From positions 470,551,501 to 470,615,500 of the forward strand of contig CM028130.1 of assembly GCA_016271365.2 (NCBI GenBank): a stretch of DNA of 64,000 nucleotides, given 5' to 3'. Of this stretch, positions 41,559 to 52,712 are shown one piece after another; position 1 is the stretch's first letter; every line of letters begins with the position of its first letter. The position numbers and the translations under genes are program-made. A model generated the notes under the pieces. It was not told the origin of the DNA and made no database searches. It saw only the letters and a program-made list of their open reading frames with translations. Source of the stretch: Neoceratodus forsteri. Lineage: Eukaryota; Chordata; Ceratodontiformes; Ceratodontidae.

Positions 41559-44500
41559 AAAAACAAGACTTGAGTAGGGAGGGGAAGGGACTAGAGCCGT
41601 TCTCCCAGGCCCTTGCCATTAAGGTCCTTCTTGGGGCCCATAACAAAACAATTACACTGTTATCAGTCTACATCCCACCAAAGAACTCTGCCCAAGGTCT
41701 GCAAGCCATCATAGACTGCCTTGGAAGCCCGACCTTAAGCTCTGAGGTTATACTTCTTGGCAATTTCAATATTAATTGGCTTGCCCCTGAAGCAAACCAC
41801 GTCAAAGATGCAATTCAGGCTGTCCACTTTACACAGTTCATTGAAGCCCCCACTAGGACCAATTACAGAATGGGCACTAGTACTCTGCTTGACTGGGTGC
41901 TCACGAACCGACCTGAGCATATTTCCAATGCCTCTGTCCTCCCGGACGACATCAGTGACCACTTCCCTGTCATGTTTAGTTGGGCTAATAATTTCACCAA
42001 ACCCTCTCCAAGAACAGTCATCAACAGGGTCCTCAAGCCAGGTCACACAGGCTGCTTTAAAACCGATCTCCTCAATGCTGACTGGTCAGCAGTGTTTGGG
42101 GCTTCTGACACTGATAGCGTGCTTGACCATTTTATCCTCCTATTCAATACGATCTGCGACACTCACGCATCCTTCAAAAAGCGTAAAATCAAAGGACATT
42201 TCAACCCCTGGATGAGCCCAGACACCCTTGAACTTATGAAAAACAGAAACCATCTCTGGCATGTAGCCAGGGCCACAGGGAAGCAGTCTGACATCCTGAA
42301 TTACAAATGGGCCAGGAATAACTGTACCAGGACCATCTGAATAGCCAAAAACTTATACTGCAAGGAGGCCCTAGCCAAGAACTGGAATGATGGTTGTAAA
42401 TTCTGGGCAAACCTAAAAGAGGTCACCGGAAGTGTGCCCGAAACGGTCCCCACCATGCTCAGCATTGATGGATCCCCCATCCTTGATCCTAAATCTATAG
42501 CCAACACCTTCAACCTTGCTTTCACTGACCTCCATAATGTCATCCCTACTGACTTCTTCTCCCTCACCAACCCTATTGCTCCTTCACAGACCCCAGTGCA
42601 TCCCCCTTTTCACTTCAAGACTATTACTATTGGGGGAAGCCAGGAAATACCTGCGTAAGATGCTCGGTAAGGGGAGATACAGTGGAGATAACCTCAATCT
42701 GAATCTAATCTCATTCTCTCTAGAAGAAATCCTGTCTGCCCTTACTCATATCCTCAACCTATCACTCCAGTTCACAGTATTCCCTCTAAAATGGAAAGCC
42801 GCAGTAGTTACCCCTGTGTACAAGAGCGGGAATCAGGCCATGCCCGAGAACTATAGACCCATCTCTATACTTCCACCACTCTCGAAGGCACCGGAATGAA
42901 CCATCGCGGACCAACTTGTCGAATACCTGGACAAACATAAGCTCCTATGCCCTGAGCAGCATGGCTTTAGGGCAGGGCACAGCACCATTATAGCACTCCT
43001 GGAATTCATGGGCTTCATCCAAAAATCTCTCGATCTTGGACAGCTTGCTGGGGCAATCTATATCAATCTAACAAAGGCCTTCGATACAGTCAATCATGCC
43101 TTCCTAGCTGACCAATTCACTGCTACAGGCCTTGCCCCTGAGGCTGCTGCATGGTTCCACAGTTACCTGCACTGCCACTCCCAGCAAGTCAGGACAGGTA
43201 CTGTCCTCTCAGACAGCAAACCTGTCTGCTCAGGCATTCCACAGGAATCAATACTGGGTCCCCTCCTATTCAGCTTATTCTTGAATTACCTCCCCCAAGC
43301 CAGTCAAGGCTGCATCCTCCTTTATGCAAATGATGCGGTTGTCTTCTCAAATGGCTCAGACCCCAGTGCCCTTGAGCAGCAACTACAGAGTGACTTCACC
43401 AGTGTAGAGATGTGGTTCAAAGATCATAAATTTATAATGAACTACAAGAAAACAAAAACCATGCTGTTTTCCAGCTCTCTAAACAAACATAAAAACTACC
43501 CACTATCAATATGCAATAGTGGCGGGGTTTCCCTTGAACTTGTTCAACACTTTAAATACCCGGGTATCACTATTGACAACTCACTCTCCTATACTCTCCA
43601 CATTGACAACACGGTCAAAGCTATCAACAAGCGCATAGGGCTACTTTATCGTCACAAGCATAGCATCTCCTCTGAAGCCCTCAGCATAGTTGTTCACAGT
43701 TCTGTGGGTTCCCTGGTGGACTATGGGTTGTCTATATATGATTCTGCCACAGATACTGCTCTCCGGTGCGTAAAAACTGCACTCAACAAAGCCTCCCAGC
43801 TCACCTTAGGTGTGCACTGACTGACTCACACCTGTGATCTCTATGCCAGGGCACATTGGCTCATGCTCAATGGCTGACTAAATTATCAATCCTGCCTTCT
43901 GGCCAAAAAGATCTGCCTTGGTCAACTACCACCAGGGGTCCAACAACTTCTAGTTCCCAGCAATAATCCACAGCACACCCGTAACTCCGAACACCAGTCC
44001 TTCCTACCTCCGAAATGTTGAACATCTCAAGGACAAAGGTCCTTTGCTTACCGTGCACCACTGTGGTTACTCCCTCCAGGAGAACATTGTGCGCCTGCCC
44101 ACACTGGGTACTTTCAAAATGAACTTGAAGCTCCTTATGATATGCGAATCTTGATGTGCCTGCCATCGCTAGCATCACCTTGCCACCCCCATCACTACTT
44201 CCATCCCCTGCCCCCTCAACTCTTCTCTCTCTCTCCTCCCCCCACACACCTATCACCCTCTCCCTCTGCCTCCAATCTAGTCATCTCCCTCTGATCCCTA
44301 CTGCTATACTGATATTATGCTCTCCTTTTGCACATTACACTTGGGCTCTTCCCCTTCACCCCTTTTCTTTTTTTCTTTAGCACTTAGCAATGCTCCAAAC
44401 AACCTCTTGTTTGCTGACAACTGACTGGTTTCACCGTTGGACACTGTAAATTCTCTGTTTTCCTGTGACCTGTACTGTGCTTGATATATAAACCTGTTTG

Positions 44501-44641
44501 TTTACCTTTGTATTTCTCCAGTGCTTTGTATAATTTCACCTATCTGTTGTACTGAAATGTCCTGATGTGGAACCTATGTAAACAGCTCTGAGCTCAAATG
44601 TTTTTTCTGAGTACTGAAATAAATAAATAAAATAAATAAAA
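41559..44641 (+). mobile_element. LINE-A, long plus-strand copy
   Basis: Contains the endonuclease and RT, a long C-rich 3' UTR (43880-44600) and the tail GAACCTATGTAAACAGCTCT, TGAGCTCAAATG and (AAAT)n at 44616-44641. This tail is the reverse complement of the starts of the minus-strand LINE-A copies, which ties the family together. It is the most complete LINE-A in the window by protein content. The 5' end is approximate. Confidence 0.8.
41570..43820 (+). pseudogene. LINE-A ORF2: endonuclease and reverse transcriptase
   Basis: Frame 41570-42340 is the endonuclease C-terminal half: LLSVYIPPKN, VILLGNFNINWLAPE (GNFN for the usual GDFN), RMGTSTLLDWVLTNRP and DDISDHFPVMFSW (catalytic SDH). The RT follows in 42516-42899 and 43008-43820: NYRPISILPPLSKAPE, YINLTKAFDTVNHAFLADQF, SGIPQESILGPLLFSLFLNY, and LLYANDAVVF, in which the catalytic YADD is changed to YAND. 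Next come YKKTKTMLFSSS and HFKYPGITIDNSLSYTLHID. The clade lies in the jockey/CR1/Rex1 superfamily; I cannot name it more precisely. Breaks are near 42340, 42655 and 42899. Confidence 0.75.
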
Positions 44642-46350
44642 GCAGGGGATAGAGGAGTACACAGCAGCAAAAATGGGTTTAAACTAGGTTGGGTGGCTGG
44701 CGAGTGGACAGTTGGTCGGAAGAGAGTCCAGAGAGGGGAACCTGATGAGCTTGCCCCCCAAGTTAACGGGGAAAGGTTCAGGAAGGGTTGAGGCCACTAA
44801 GAGTGGACAAAGCACCAGGACCAGATGGCATTCACCCTAGGATACTCAAAAGAGCTAGTAGAGATCCTGGCAGGACCACTGACTGACCTGTTCAACACCT
44901 CCATGGACACAGGATGCATGCCACAAGACTGGAGGATGGCCCATGTGGTGCCCATTCACAGATGTGACCTTAGGGATGAACCAGGCAACTACAGACCAGT
45001 AAGCCTCACATCAATTGTGGGGAAGCTAATGGAAACAATCCGAAAAGTGAGGCCGGTGGCCTTTTTGGAGGACAATGGCCTCCAGGACAGTCATCAACAT
45101 GGGTTTGTCTTGGGCAGATCCTGACAGACAAATCTAATTGAATATTATGACTGGGCGACCAGGGAACAGGGGCCATGCGATAGATGTCCTGTATTTGGAC
45201 TTCAGCAAGGCCTCTGATTCCATGTCACATAGGAGGCTGGGGGGAAGCTGGAATACACAGGGGTGGGAACAAAGATGGTCAAATGGATTGACTACTGGCT
45301 GAATGGAAGGCAGCAGAGGGTGGTGGGGGGGACTCTCATCACCAAAGAAAGTGACAAGTGGGGTCCCACAGGGATCGGTACTGGGACCAGTGCTGTTTGG
45401 GATATTCATAGTGGATATCTCACAAGGGATCTGGAGTAGGATCAGTCTGTTCGCTGATGATACAAAGATGGGAGCTGTGGTAGATGACATCAAAGAGTGG
45501 AAGGGGCTGCAGGAAGACCAAACTACAGGAGTGGTCAGAAACATGGCAGCTGGGGTTCAATGCCAAGAATTACAAGGTACTGCACTTTGGTGCTAGAAAT
45601 CAGAGGAGGAGCTATCATCTGGGAAGGGTGGAGCTGGAAAACACAGAGGAGGAAAAGGATCTGGGGGTGCTTATTACAGGCAGCATGAACAACTCAGCTC
45701 AGTGCAAGAAGGCGGCAGCAAAAGCCAACAGGATGCTAGGATGTATAGTGCAGAGAATCTCCTCCAGAAATAGGGAGATGATCCTTCCCCTCTACATGTC
45801 TCTGGTCAGGCCTTGCCTGGAGTACTGTGTGCAGTATTGGTGACCATTCCTGAAGAAGGACATCAAATTATTGGAAGGGGTGCAACGTAGGGCAACAAAG
45901 ATGATCCAGGGATTGGAGGGAAAGTTCTACGAGGATAGATTGGGTGATCTGAACATGTACTCCCTGGAGGAGAGGAGGGACGGGGGATATGATTGAAGCC
46001 TTTAAATACCTTAAGGGGATAAATAAGGCTAATACAGAAGGGATTTTACAGCTTAGAAGAGGGAGGGATATGACAAGGCATCAGCTGAGACTGGAGGGGG
46101 GAAGATTCAGGAGGGAAATCAGGAGGCACTTTTTCACTGACATGGTGGTAGACAGGTGGAATACCCTGCTTGAGGAGGTGGTATCCTGTAGAGCAGTGGG
46201 CAGATTTAAGAGGTTGGGACAAGGTGAGGGGGTTAAGATGAAGAGGGATGGGGAGGGTGGGGCTGCTACAAGTTGAGGGGCTAACTGCACATTCAAGCAG
46301 ATGTGATAGACCGCAAGGCCTTCTTCTGCTGGCATTTTCATATATTCGTA
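44642..46350 (+). mobile_element. CR1 LINE, plus strand, internally deleted
   Basis: Sequence like the CR1 ORF1-ORF2 junction (AAAATGGGTTTAAACTAGGT) passes into the RT at about 44790, so the endonuclease is deleted. The 3' end at 46310-46350 reads AAGGCCTTCTTCTGCTGGCA then TTTTCATATATTC, the forward form of the CR1 tail. It starts immediately after the LINE-A (AAAT)n tail. Confidence 0.75.
44795..46276 (+). pseudogene. CR1 RT and C-terminus
   Basis: The reading gives APGPDGIHP-like sequence, LVEILAGPLTDLFNTSMDTG, NYRPVSLTSIVGKLMETI, QHGFVLGRS, then SGVPQGSVLGPVLFGIFIVD, SLFADDTKMGAVVDD (intact FADD), NAKNYKVLHFGARNQRRSYH, GCIVQRISSRNREMILPLYM and [20 protein letters not shown]. Frameshifts lie near 45124, 45180, 45590 and 45843. 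It belongs to a subfamily different from the three antisense CR1 copies by its protein divergence. Confidence 0.8.
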
Positions 46351-46351
46351 A

Positions 46352-46415
46352 GACCGCGATCCTGAGCACGTTCTTGACGTTGTCATAGATATGACACGCA
46401 TGCTCAGGATCATGG
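46352..46415. repeat. Nested hairpin
   Basis: GATCCTGAGCA pairs with TGCTCAGGATC, GACC with GGTC outside it, and TTGTCAT with ATATGACA inside. It follows the CR1 3' end directly. Confidence 0.7.
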
Positions 46416-46611
46416 TCCTGTTTTTGTGTGATAAAAGTAAGACTTGCAACGCTCTTCATTATTCTTACAAAGATCCCCATGCTCAGAAGAGTATGTATTT
46501 TTAACTCCAACTATCTTTTACACTTGTTCAGGAAATTCGCACACGCTCAATGAGTGTTCACATTGAGAAGAGACATCTGGCAGTGGAGGATCAGCCAAAC
46601 AATAAGGTAAT

Positions 46612-47225
46612 GTGCTTAGTCCAAGCTAAAGTATATATTTTTAGAATTTAGGTAACAGACATTACTGTATTATATTAGTCAGTGTGTGTATATCACAACA
46701 ATTAGAAAGTGCAGTTAGGTGACTCAGTGGTTAGTGCAAAAATTGCTAGTCTACATTCTGCTACTATCTAAATCAGTTTCAGCCTTATGCATGTCATTGC
46801 TAAATTACATGAGCTGCCTAGTGGCAACCTTCCCACATACACACACTCTCTCCGATGTCCCTCAGAGCCTGAAAAGAAGAAAATGGTCCCTCAATGTCTT
46901 TTTTAAATCTGTAAAAATGTGTGCAGACAGTGCACTGCTATGTTATACTGGAATATACTGTACATGCATATATGTGTATATGTATTAGTCAGTGTGTGTG
47001 TATCACAACCATTAGAAAGTGCAGTTAGGTGGCTCAGTGATTAGTGCAAAAATTGTTAGTCTACATTCCCCTACTATCTAGATCAGTTTCCGCCTTATGC
47101 ATGTTACTGCTGATTTACGTGAGGTGTCTAGTGGCACCCCCACCACCACCCTCTGATGTCCCTCAGAGCCTGAAAAGAAGAACACAGTCCCTCAATGTCT
47201 TTCTTTAATCTGTAAAAAGGGTCCA
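46612..47225. repeat. Tandem array, ~305-bp unit, block 1
   Basis: GTTAGGTGACTCAGTGGTTA (46713) and GTTAGGTGGCTCAGTGATTA (47023) mark two units 310 bp apart. Each unit includes CAGCCTTATGCATGTCATTG-like sequence, GATGTCCCTCAGAGCCTGAA, and GACAGTGCACTGCTATGTTA. GGCTCAGTGGTTAGTGC resembles a tRNA A box, so the unit may contain a SINE. The array resumes at 51690. Confidence 0.8.
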
Positions 47226-47475
47226 TCACTCGTGCAACCCTGCACCCCCAACCCAACCTCCCAATGAGTATCTGCTACCCCACACACCCCAGACGCCTTC
47301 ACTCACCTGATCAGATCCCAGTGTGAGGCTCCATTGTCCCATGGAAGACACGTCTTGCTGCTAGAACCAGCAACTGCTATATGAGAAATAAGGTAAATTC
47401 AGCTGAAAATCCATTGAAATATATTGAACTGCACTTATCTTATTTCTCATATATCAGGTCCTCAGTTCCAGCAGA
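47226..47475. repeat. Unassigned stretch with a 15-bp perfect hairpin
   Basis: TATATGAGAAATAAG (47378-47392) and CTTATTTCTCATATA (47439-47453) are perfect reverse complements, with weaker pairing outside. ATTGAAATATATTGAACTGC in the loop resembles CTGAAATACATTGAACCGC near 31393, suggesting a dispersed hairpin element. Confidence 0.55.
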
Positions 47476-50400
47476 AAGTATGTATGTATGTATTTATTTA
47501 TTTATTTATTGAAATGTTTCACCAGGAAGGTTACACTGAGCAACAATGCTCGTCTCACGGTACGTCCTGGGGGAAGGGGAGTGGGAACAATAGTAGCACA
47601 ACAGGATACATACATCTTAGCAGCATATAGACAGACTGTACAGTTAACAACCAACAATAGCTAATAACATTTCTAGATTAGGATACATTTGTGAGTGGCT
47701 GACAGGGGGTATAGTAAAAAGGTACTCGGGGGTGTGGAATAGTTGGGGAGAGAGAAGTGTTAAAGTAGCAGAAGTGCTTGGATTGCAAGAGAGGTTTAGG
47801 ATAGGGGGCAGATATTTGGTCCAGCTAGAGGAAGGAGGAGGTATAGACCAGCAGCTAGGAAGGGCCCCTCGGGGCTAGACACAGTTGCAATTCATCACTA
47901 GGTAGTTTGCTAGGATGTAGAGAGAGAGTAGGCTGATGAGGACTGGTGGATTTGGGATGGTAGTTGGTTCTAGAGCTTAGGTAGGCAATGGGAGAATGCC
48001 ATTTGGCCGGATGTAGTATTTCTGTAGGGTATATTCAGTGAGCGAGAGTCATCAGATCGGAGGGTGTATTTGGTGGGGTGAGGGGCAGATAAGGAGGCAG
48101 ACAGGTAAGAGTGGAGCGAGCCTAGCCAGAATTTCGAGGTAAACTTTGCCGCGTGCAATGTTCTCCTGTCAATTAGTGAGGGAAAATTTAGAGAGTGCTA
48201 AAGAGTGCAGTGATGTGTCAGAGCAGGGGAATCCAGGGCAAACCGGCAGAAGGAGTTAAAAAGAGGTTCAAGCCTGGATAAAGAGGATTGAGGAGCAGCT
48301 CTGTATACAACATCACAATAGTCGAAAGTTGGCAGTATCATTTTATGTACCAGTTCACGCCTCACCGGATGAGGGATACTACCCCTGTACAATAGAGGGC
48401 CCCTAGCTTAGGCCGGAGTTTCTTTAGAATGGCATCAATGTGGATGGAGAAGTTTAGGTTCCTATCCAGCCAAACTCCGAGGTAGTGGAAGAAAGAGGTG
48501 TCTTCTAATATAGTCCCATCAATGGTGTAAAAGGTGGGTAAGGAGGGGAGCCTTGCCAACCTCTGCCTGGTACCGAAAGTCATGGAGACTGTTTTCTTTG
48601 AGTTTAGGAAGAGGTGGTGCTCACTTAGCCAGCGTTGTACATTTTCAAAATCCAGCTGGAGCCTGGCAGTGACATCAGTGACCGAATTGCCACTTGTGAA
48701 CAGGACAGTGTTGTCTGCATACATGTGTATGTTAGACGATAAACAAAACTGAAGGAGGTCGTTGAGGATGATTGAAAAAAGGAGAGACCCAAGTACTGAT
48801 CCCTGGGGATTCCCATGGTAATGGGGAGGGGAGAGGAGATGGCATCAGCTATGTGGACAGATTGTGTTCTGCCTGACAGATAGGACTTGAACCATTCAAT
48901 GGCATTAGGGGAGAGACCAGCGGTGCTAAGGCAGGACAGGAGTAAAGGGTGGGGAGACTGTGTCGAAGGCCTTGGCCAAGTCAATAAAAATAGCTGAGGT
49001 TATGAGGCCTTTGTCCATGCCCGTGGTGATAGCGTCAGTCAGCCGTAGGAGCGAGGTGGCAGTGGAGTGGTGTTTTCTAAAGCCAGCTTGGAATGGAGTA
49101 AGAAAGGAGGAGTCAGTAATGTAGGAGGAGAGTTGTTCTAGTACTATGTGCTCCTGTAGCATAGCCAGGGTAGGAAGGAGAGAGACAGGGCAGTAGTTAC
49201 TAGGGGGAGAAGGGGTCACCTCCTTTAGGGAGTGGTAGGACTGTAGCATGTTTTCAGGCTATAGGGACAGTGGAAGAGACAAAGGAGAGGTTTAGCAAGA
49301 TGGATATAGGATAGGCGATGGCGGGCACAGACAGAGAGAGAAGCTTAGGGTCAAGGCCATCTGGGGAGGAGCCTTTAGCAGGGTTGATAGACTGAAGGGC
49401 TTGTAAGGCAGCAGGAGGAGCGATGTGGGTGAAGAAGAAGGGGGTAGGGGGAGCTGGAGGAGTAGAGGAAGGGGAAACAGGGAGTGGAGGGGGCCTGTGG
49501 AGGAGTGCATGTGCATCAGGAGGGCAGTTTGGAGCATTGCAGCGCAGGGCGTGAAATGGGAGTTAAAGCAGTCAACGAGCGCCATAGGATCTGAGATATC
49601 TGAGAGATTTAGTCTAAGTGTAGGAGTGGGGGGGCTTGGTGGAAGGAGAAAAGAGGGACTGGACAACTTTCCAGAATTTGGAAGGTTTGTTTGTGTTGAT
49701 GTGGAAGTTAGCCTGTTAGTGTTCAGTTTTGGCCAGTCGGATAGCTTTGGTACACTTATTTCGAAGCTCCTTGTATCGTTGGAGGTCCCCGGGGCAGTTG
49801 GTTATCTTGTGTTTACGCCAAGCAGTGTGCCGGGCTCTTTGACAGGACAGGAGCTCAGGGTTTAACAAGGCAGGTGGTTGACCTGAACTCTGATTTTACG
49901 CAGTGGTGTGTGTTGGTTCCAAACGTGAAGGAACTTATCGCAGAACAGTTGGAGTGCAGCATCAATTGAGATGCAGGTGGCAAGTGGGGACCAGTCAGTG
50001 TTGGTGAGGTCATGATGAAGCGGTAGACTGTCAAGGGAGGAGTAGGTCTGGTTTAGAGGATTTTGTGGGGTATTTTTTGCCTATGTATTTTGCGCACCAT
50101 ATATATGGGATAATGGTCACTTAATGCATCAGGTAGGAGGCCAGCGATCTTGACCCTGTGGCCAGTGGCCTTGACCCTGTGGGGGTGCGACGTGAGGACT
50201 AGGTCCAGTAGGGAATGGTTATTAGTTTTGTAGTTCATGAGAGTAGGTTCCTGAATTAGTTGTGTTAAGTTTAGTGACTCTATGTCAGAGCGAGTTTTGG
50301 CTAGTGTGTTAGAGAGCCAATTGATGTTAGGGTCACCCAGTATGTACAGCTCACTATGTGTCTTTGATGGGAGAGTGTATCTTCACACTGGGACCTGTTC

Positions 50401-50480
50401 AGGTGAATGAGGGTGTTGGGTGGAGTCTGGGGGTGCGGGGTGGTGGGTGCTCAGTGGGAGGTCAGGCTGGGGGGTGGGAG
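47476..50480 (-). mobile_element. LINE-A, minus strand, long
   Basis: The plus strand starts (GTAT)n/(TTTA)n at 47476-47508, then TTTCACCAGGAAGGTTACAC. The minus strand encodes, from 50238 downwards, NNHSLLDLVLTSHPHRVK and LPDALSDHYPIYMVRK (endonuclease SDH), then (48926-49249) NYCPVSLLPTLAMLQEHIVL, KHHSTATSLLRLTDAITTGM and FIDLAKAFDTVSPP, WFKSYLSGRTQSVHIADA, MYADNTVLFTSGNSVTDVTA (YADD changed to YADN), and MTFGTRQRLARLPSLPTFYT. It sits inside the ~305-bp tandem array. Frameshifts are numerous. Confidence 0.8.
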
Positions 50481-51672
50481 TTGCATCACCACCCAGTCTG
50501 CCCGATTAATCCCTATCTAGTGTGAGGCCCCTTGCCAAACTTGAACTCTGGGGCTCCCCCAACCTTGCCTCCAGGATACCCGTGTATATCCCACTCCTTC
50601 TTAAATTGTGACTGTTTTAACCCCTACCACCCCCTTTGGTAGGCTATTCCAGGCATCCACCACCCTCTCTGTGAAAAAATATTTTCTTACATTTCCCCTA
50701 AGCCTTCCGCCCTCTGTCTTCATTTTGTGCCCCATTGACTTGGAGCATCTCTTACTTTGGAAGATGCTTCCTTCCTGTACTCTGTTTATACCAGTGATGT
50801 ATTTGTATGCCTTAACCACGTACCCCCACTTTACTCCAGTGAATACATATTTAACTCCTTTAGTCTTTCCTCATAGGTCTTAATCCTGCAGGCCTTGCAC
50901 CATTTTACTTGCCCTAAACTGCACTGCCTCCACCCTGTCTATGTTCTTTCTCAGATGGGGCCTCCAGAGCTGGATGCAGTATTTGAGGTGCCGTCTCACG
51001 AGGGTCTTATACAGGGGCAAGAAGACCTCCCTCTTTCTACTCATGATACCCCTCCCTATACATCCAAGCATCTGACTAACCTTTCCATCCACCTTATCGC
51101 ACTGCCTACTTTCTCTTAGGTCCTCCGAGATGATAACTCCCAGGTCCCTTTCCTGCTTTGTGACCGTCAGTACCTCCCCACTTAGTTCGTACTTTGCCCC
51201 TGGGTTCTTGTGCCCTATGTGCATGATCCTGCACTTCTTTGCATTGAAACCCCGCTGCCATTCTTCATACCATTTCACTAGTTTTATAAGGTCTTCTCTC
51301 ATTCTTTCAACACCACCTGGAATGTCCACCCTATTGCATTCCTATGTGTCACCTGCGAAGAGGCATACCTTCCCCTCCAGTCCCTCTGCAGTGTCCCCAA
51401 TAAAGACATTGAAGAGGACCAGCCCCAACACCAACCCCTGCAGCACCCTGCTCATCACCTCTCCAGAGTACTCCCTGTTTACCATAACCCTCTGACTTCT
51501 GCCAGTTCTCACTCACAGAACTATTTTAGGATCCACCCCCAGCCTGTGCAGTTTGTTAATCAGCCTTCTATGAGGGACAGTGTCGAAGGTCTTTCTGAAG
51601 TCCAGATAGGCCACATCCATTGCACCTCCCAGGTCCACTACCTTAGTTACCCAGTCATGCTGTAGATTAGTA
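50481..51672 (-). mobile_element. CR1 LINE, 5'-truncated
   Basis: Minus-strand frames 50880-51329 and 50601-50819 encode GGVERMREDLIKLVKWYEEW, GFNAKKCRIMHIGHKNPGAK, GCIGRGIMSRKREVFLPLYK and MVKAYKYITGINRVQEGSIF, with RT motifs (FADDT-like, LDFRKTFDTVPHRRL) in pieces to 51660. The 3' UTR at 50490-50600 lacks the ACATAGAAACATAG start seen in the other copies, so its 3' end may be missing or of a different subfamily. Confidence 0.75.
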
Positions 51673-51689
51673 CAATGAGGTAGTGCAAA

Positions 51690-52245
51690 ACACAGTGCTT
51701 ATCCTAAATACAGTAAAAGTTAAAGTTAGATGTACTGTATAAGCAAATAAATGCCATGTAAGGCAATGTATGTGTGCTAGTGTGTGTGGCAATGCTCTGT
51801 GTATGTAGACAGTGCACTGCTATGTTATACTGGAATATATATGCATATGTGTATATGTATTAGCCAGTATGTGTGTATCACAACAATTATAAAGTTAGGT
51901 GGCTCAGTGGTTAGTGTAAAAATTGCTAGTCTACAATCCCCCGCTATCTAGATTAGTTTCAGCCTTATGCATGTCATTGCTGATTTAAATGAGGTGTCTA
52001 GTGACAATCCCCCCACCCTCCAATGTCCCTCAGAGCTTGAAAAGAAGAAAACAGTCCCTCGAACTCTTTTTTTTTTTTATCTGTAAAAATGTGTGTAGAC
52101 AGTGCACTGCTATGTTACACTGGAATATATACTGTATGCATATATGTGTATTGTGTATTAGTGTGTGTGTATATCACAACAATTAGAAATTTTAGTTAAG
52201 TGGCTCAGTGGTTAGTGCAAAAATTGCTAGTTTACACATTTCTCA
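51690..52245. repeat. Tandem array, ~305-bp unit, block 2
   Basis: GTTAGGTGGCTCAGTGGTTA (51893) and GTTAAGTGGCTCAGTGGTTA (52194) continue the array of 46612-47225 at 301-bp spacing. GACAGTGCACTGCTATGTTA recurs at 51809 and 52098. Confidence 0.8.
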
Positions 52246-52712
52246 CTGCCCTCAATACCATTGTTTTGTAGCCGTATTGGATCTTGCTAGAGTTTGTTTG
52301 TTTATAGCTTTTTAGTTCTGTTGCTTGAAAGACCTATGTGTTACTGGATTTTACTGTAACTTGCTTATATACTTTTGTAAATTTCATGGTTTTTTAGTTT
52401 AGTTTATGATTGCTAATCATATTATTAGCTGCTGCTTTATTTTATTATCTGATATGTTGCTGAAAACCTGTTGAAAAGATTTAGAGCATAATTTTTTCGT
52501 ACAACTGTGTTACCTGCTTCACTGATTTGACCTAGTTTCCTTGTGCCATTCATCTGAATCTCACTGTACAGCCCCATCAGAAAATAACCAGAGCAACCTT
52601 TCCACAGGCTCTTGGAACTCAAAGGATTAGGCTCCCCAATTAAACAAAAGAAAATGTAGGTTATCTTCAAAAGAATAAAATAGATATTTCACCTTTGCAA
52701 GAAAAACATTGG

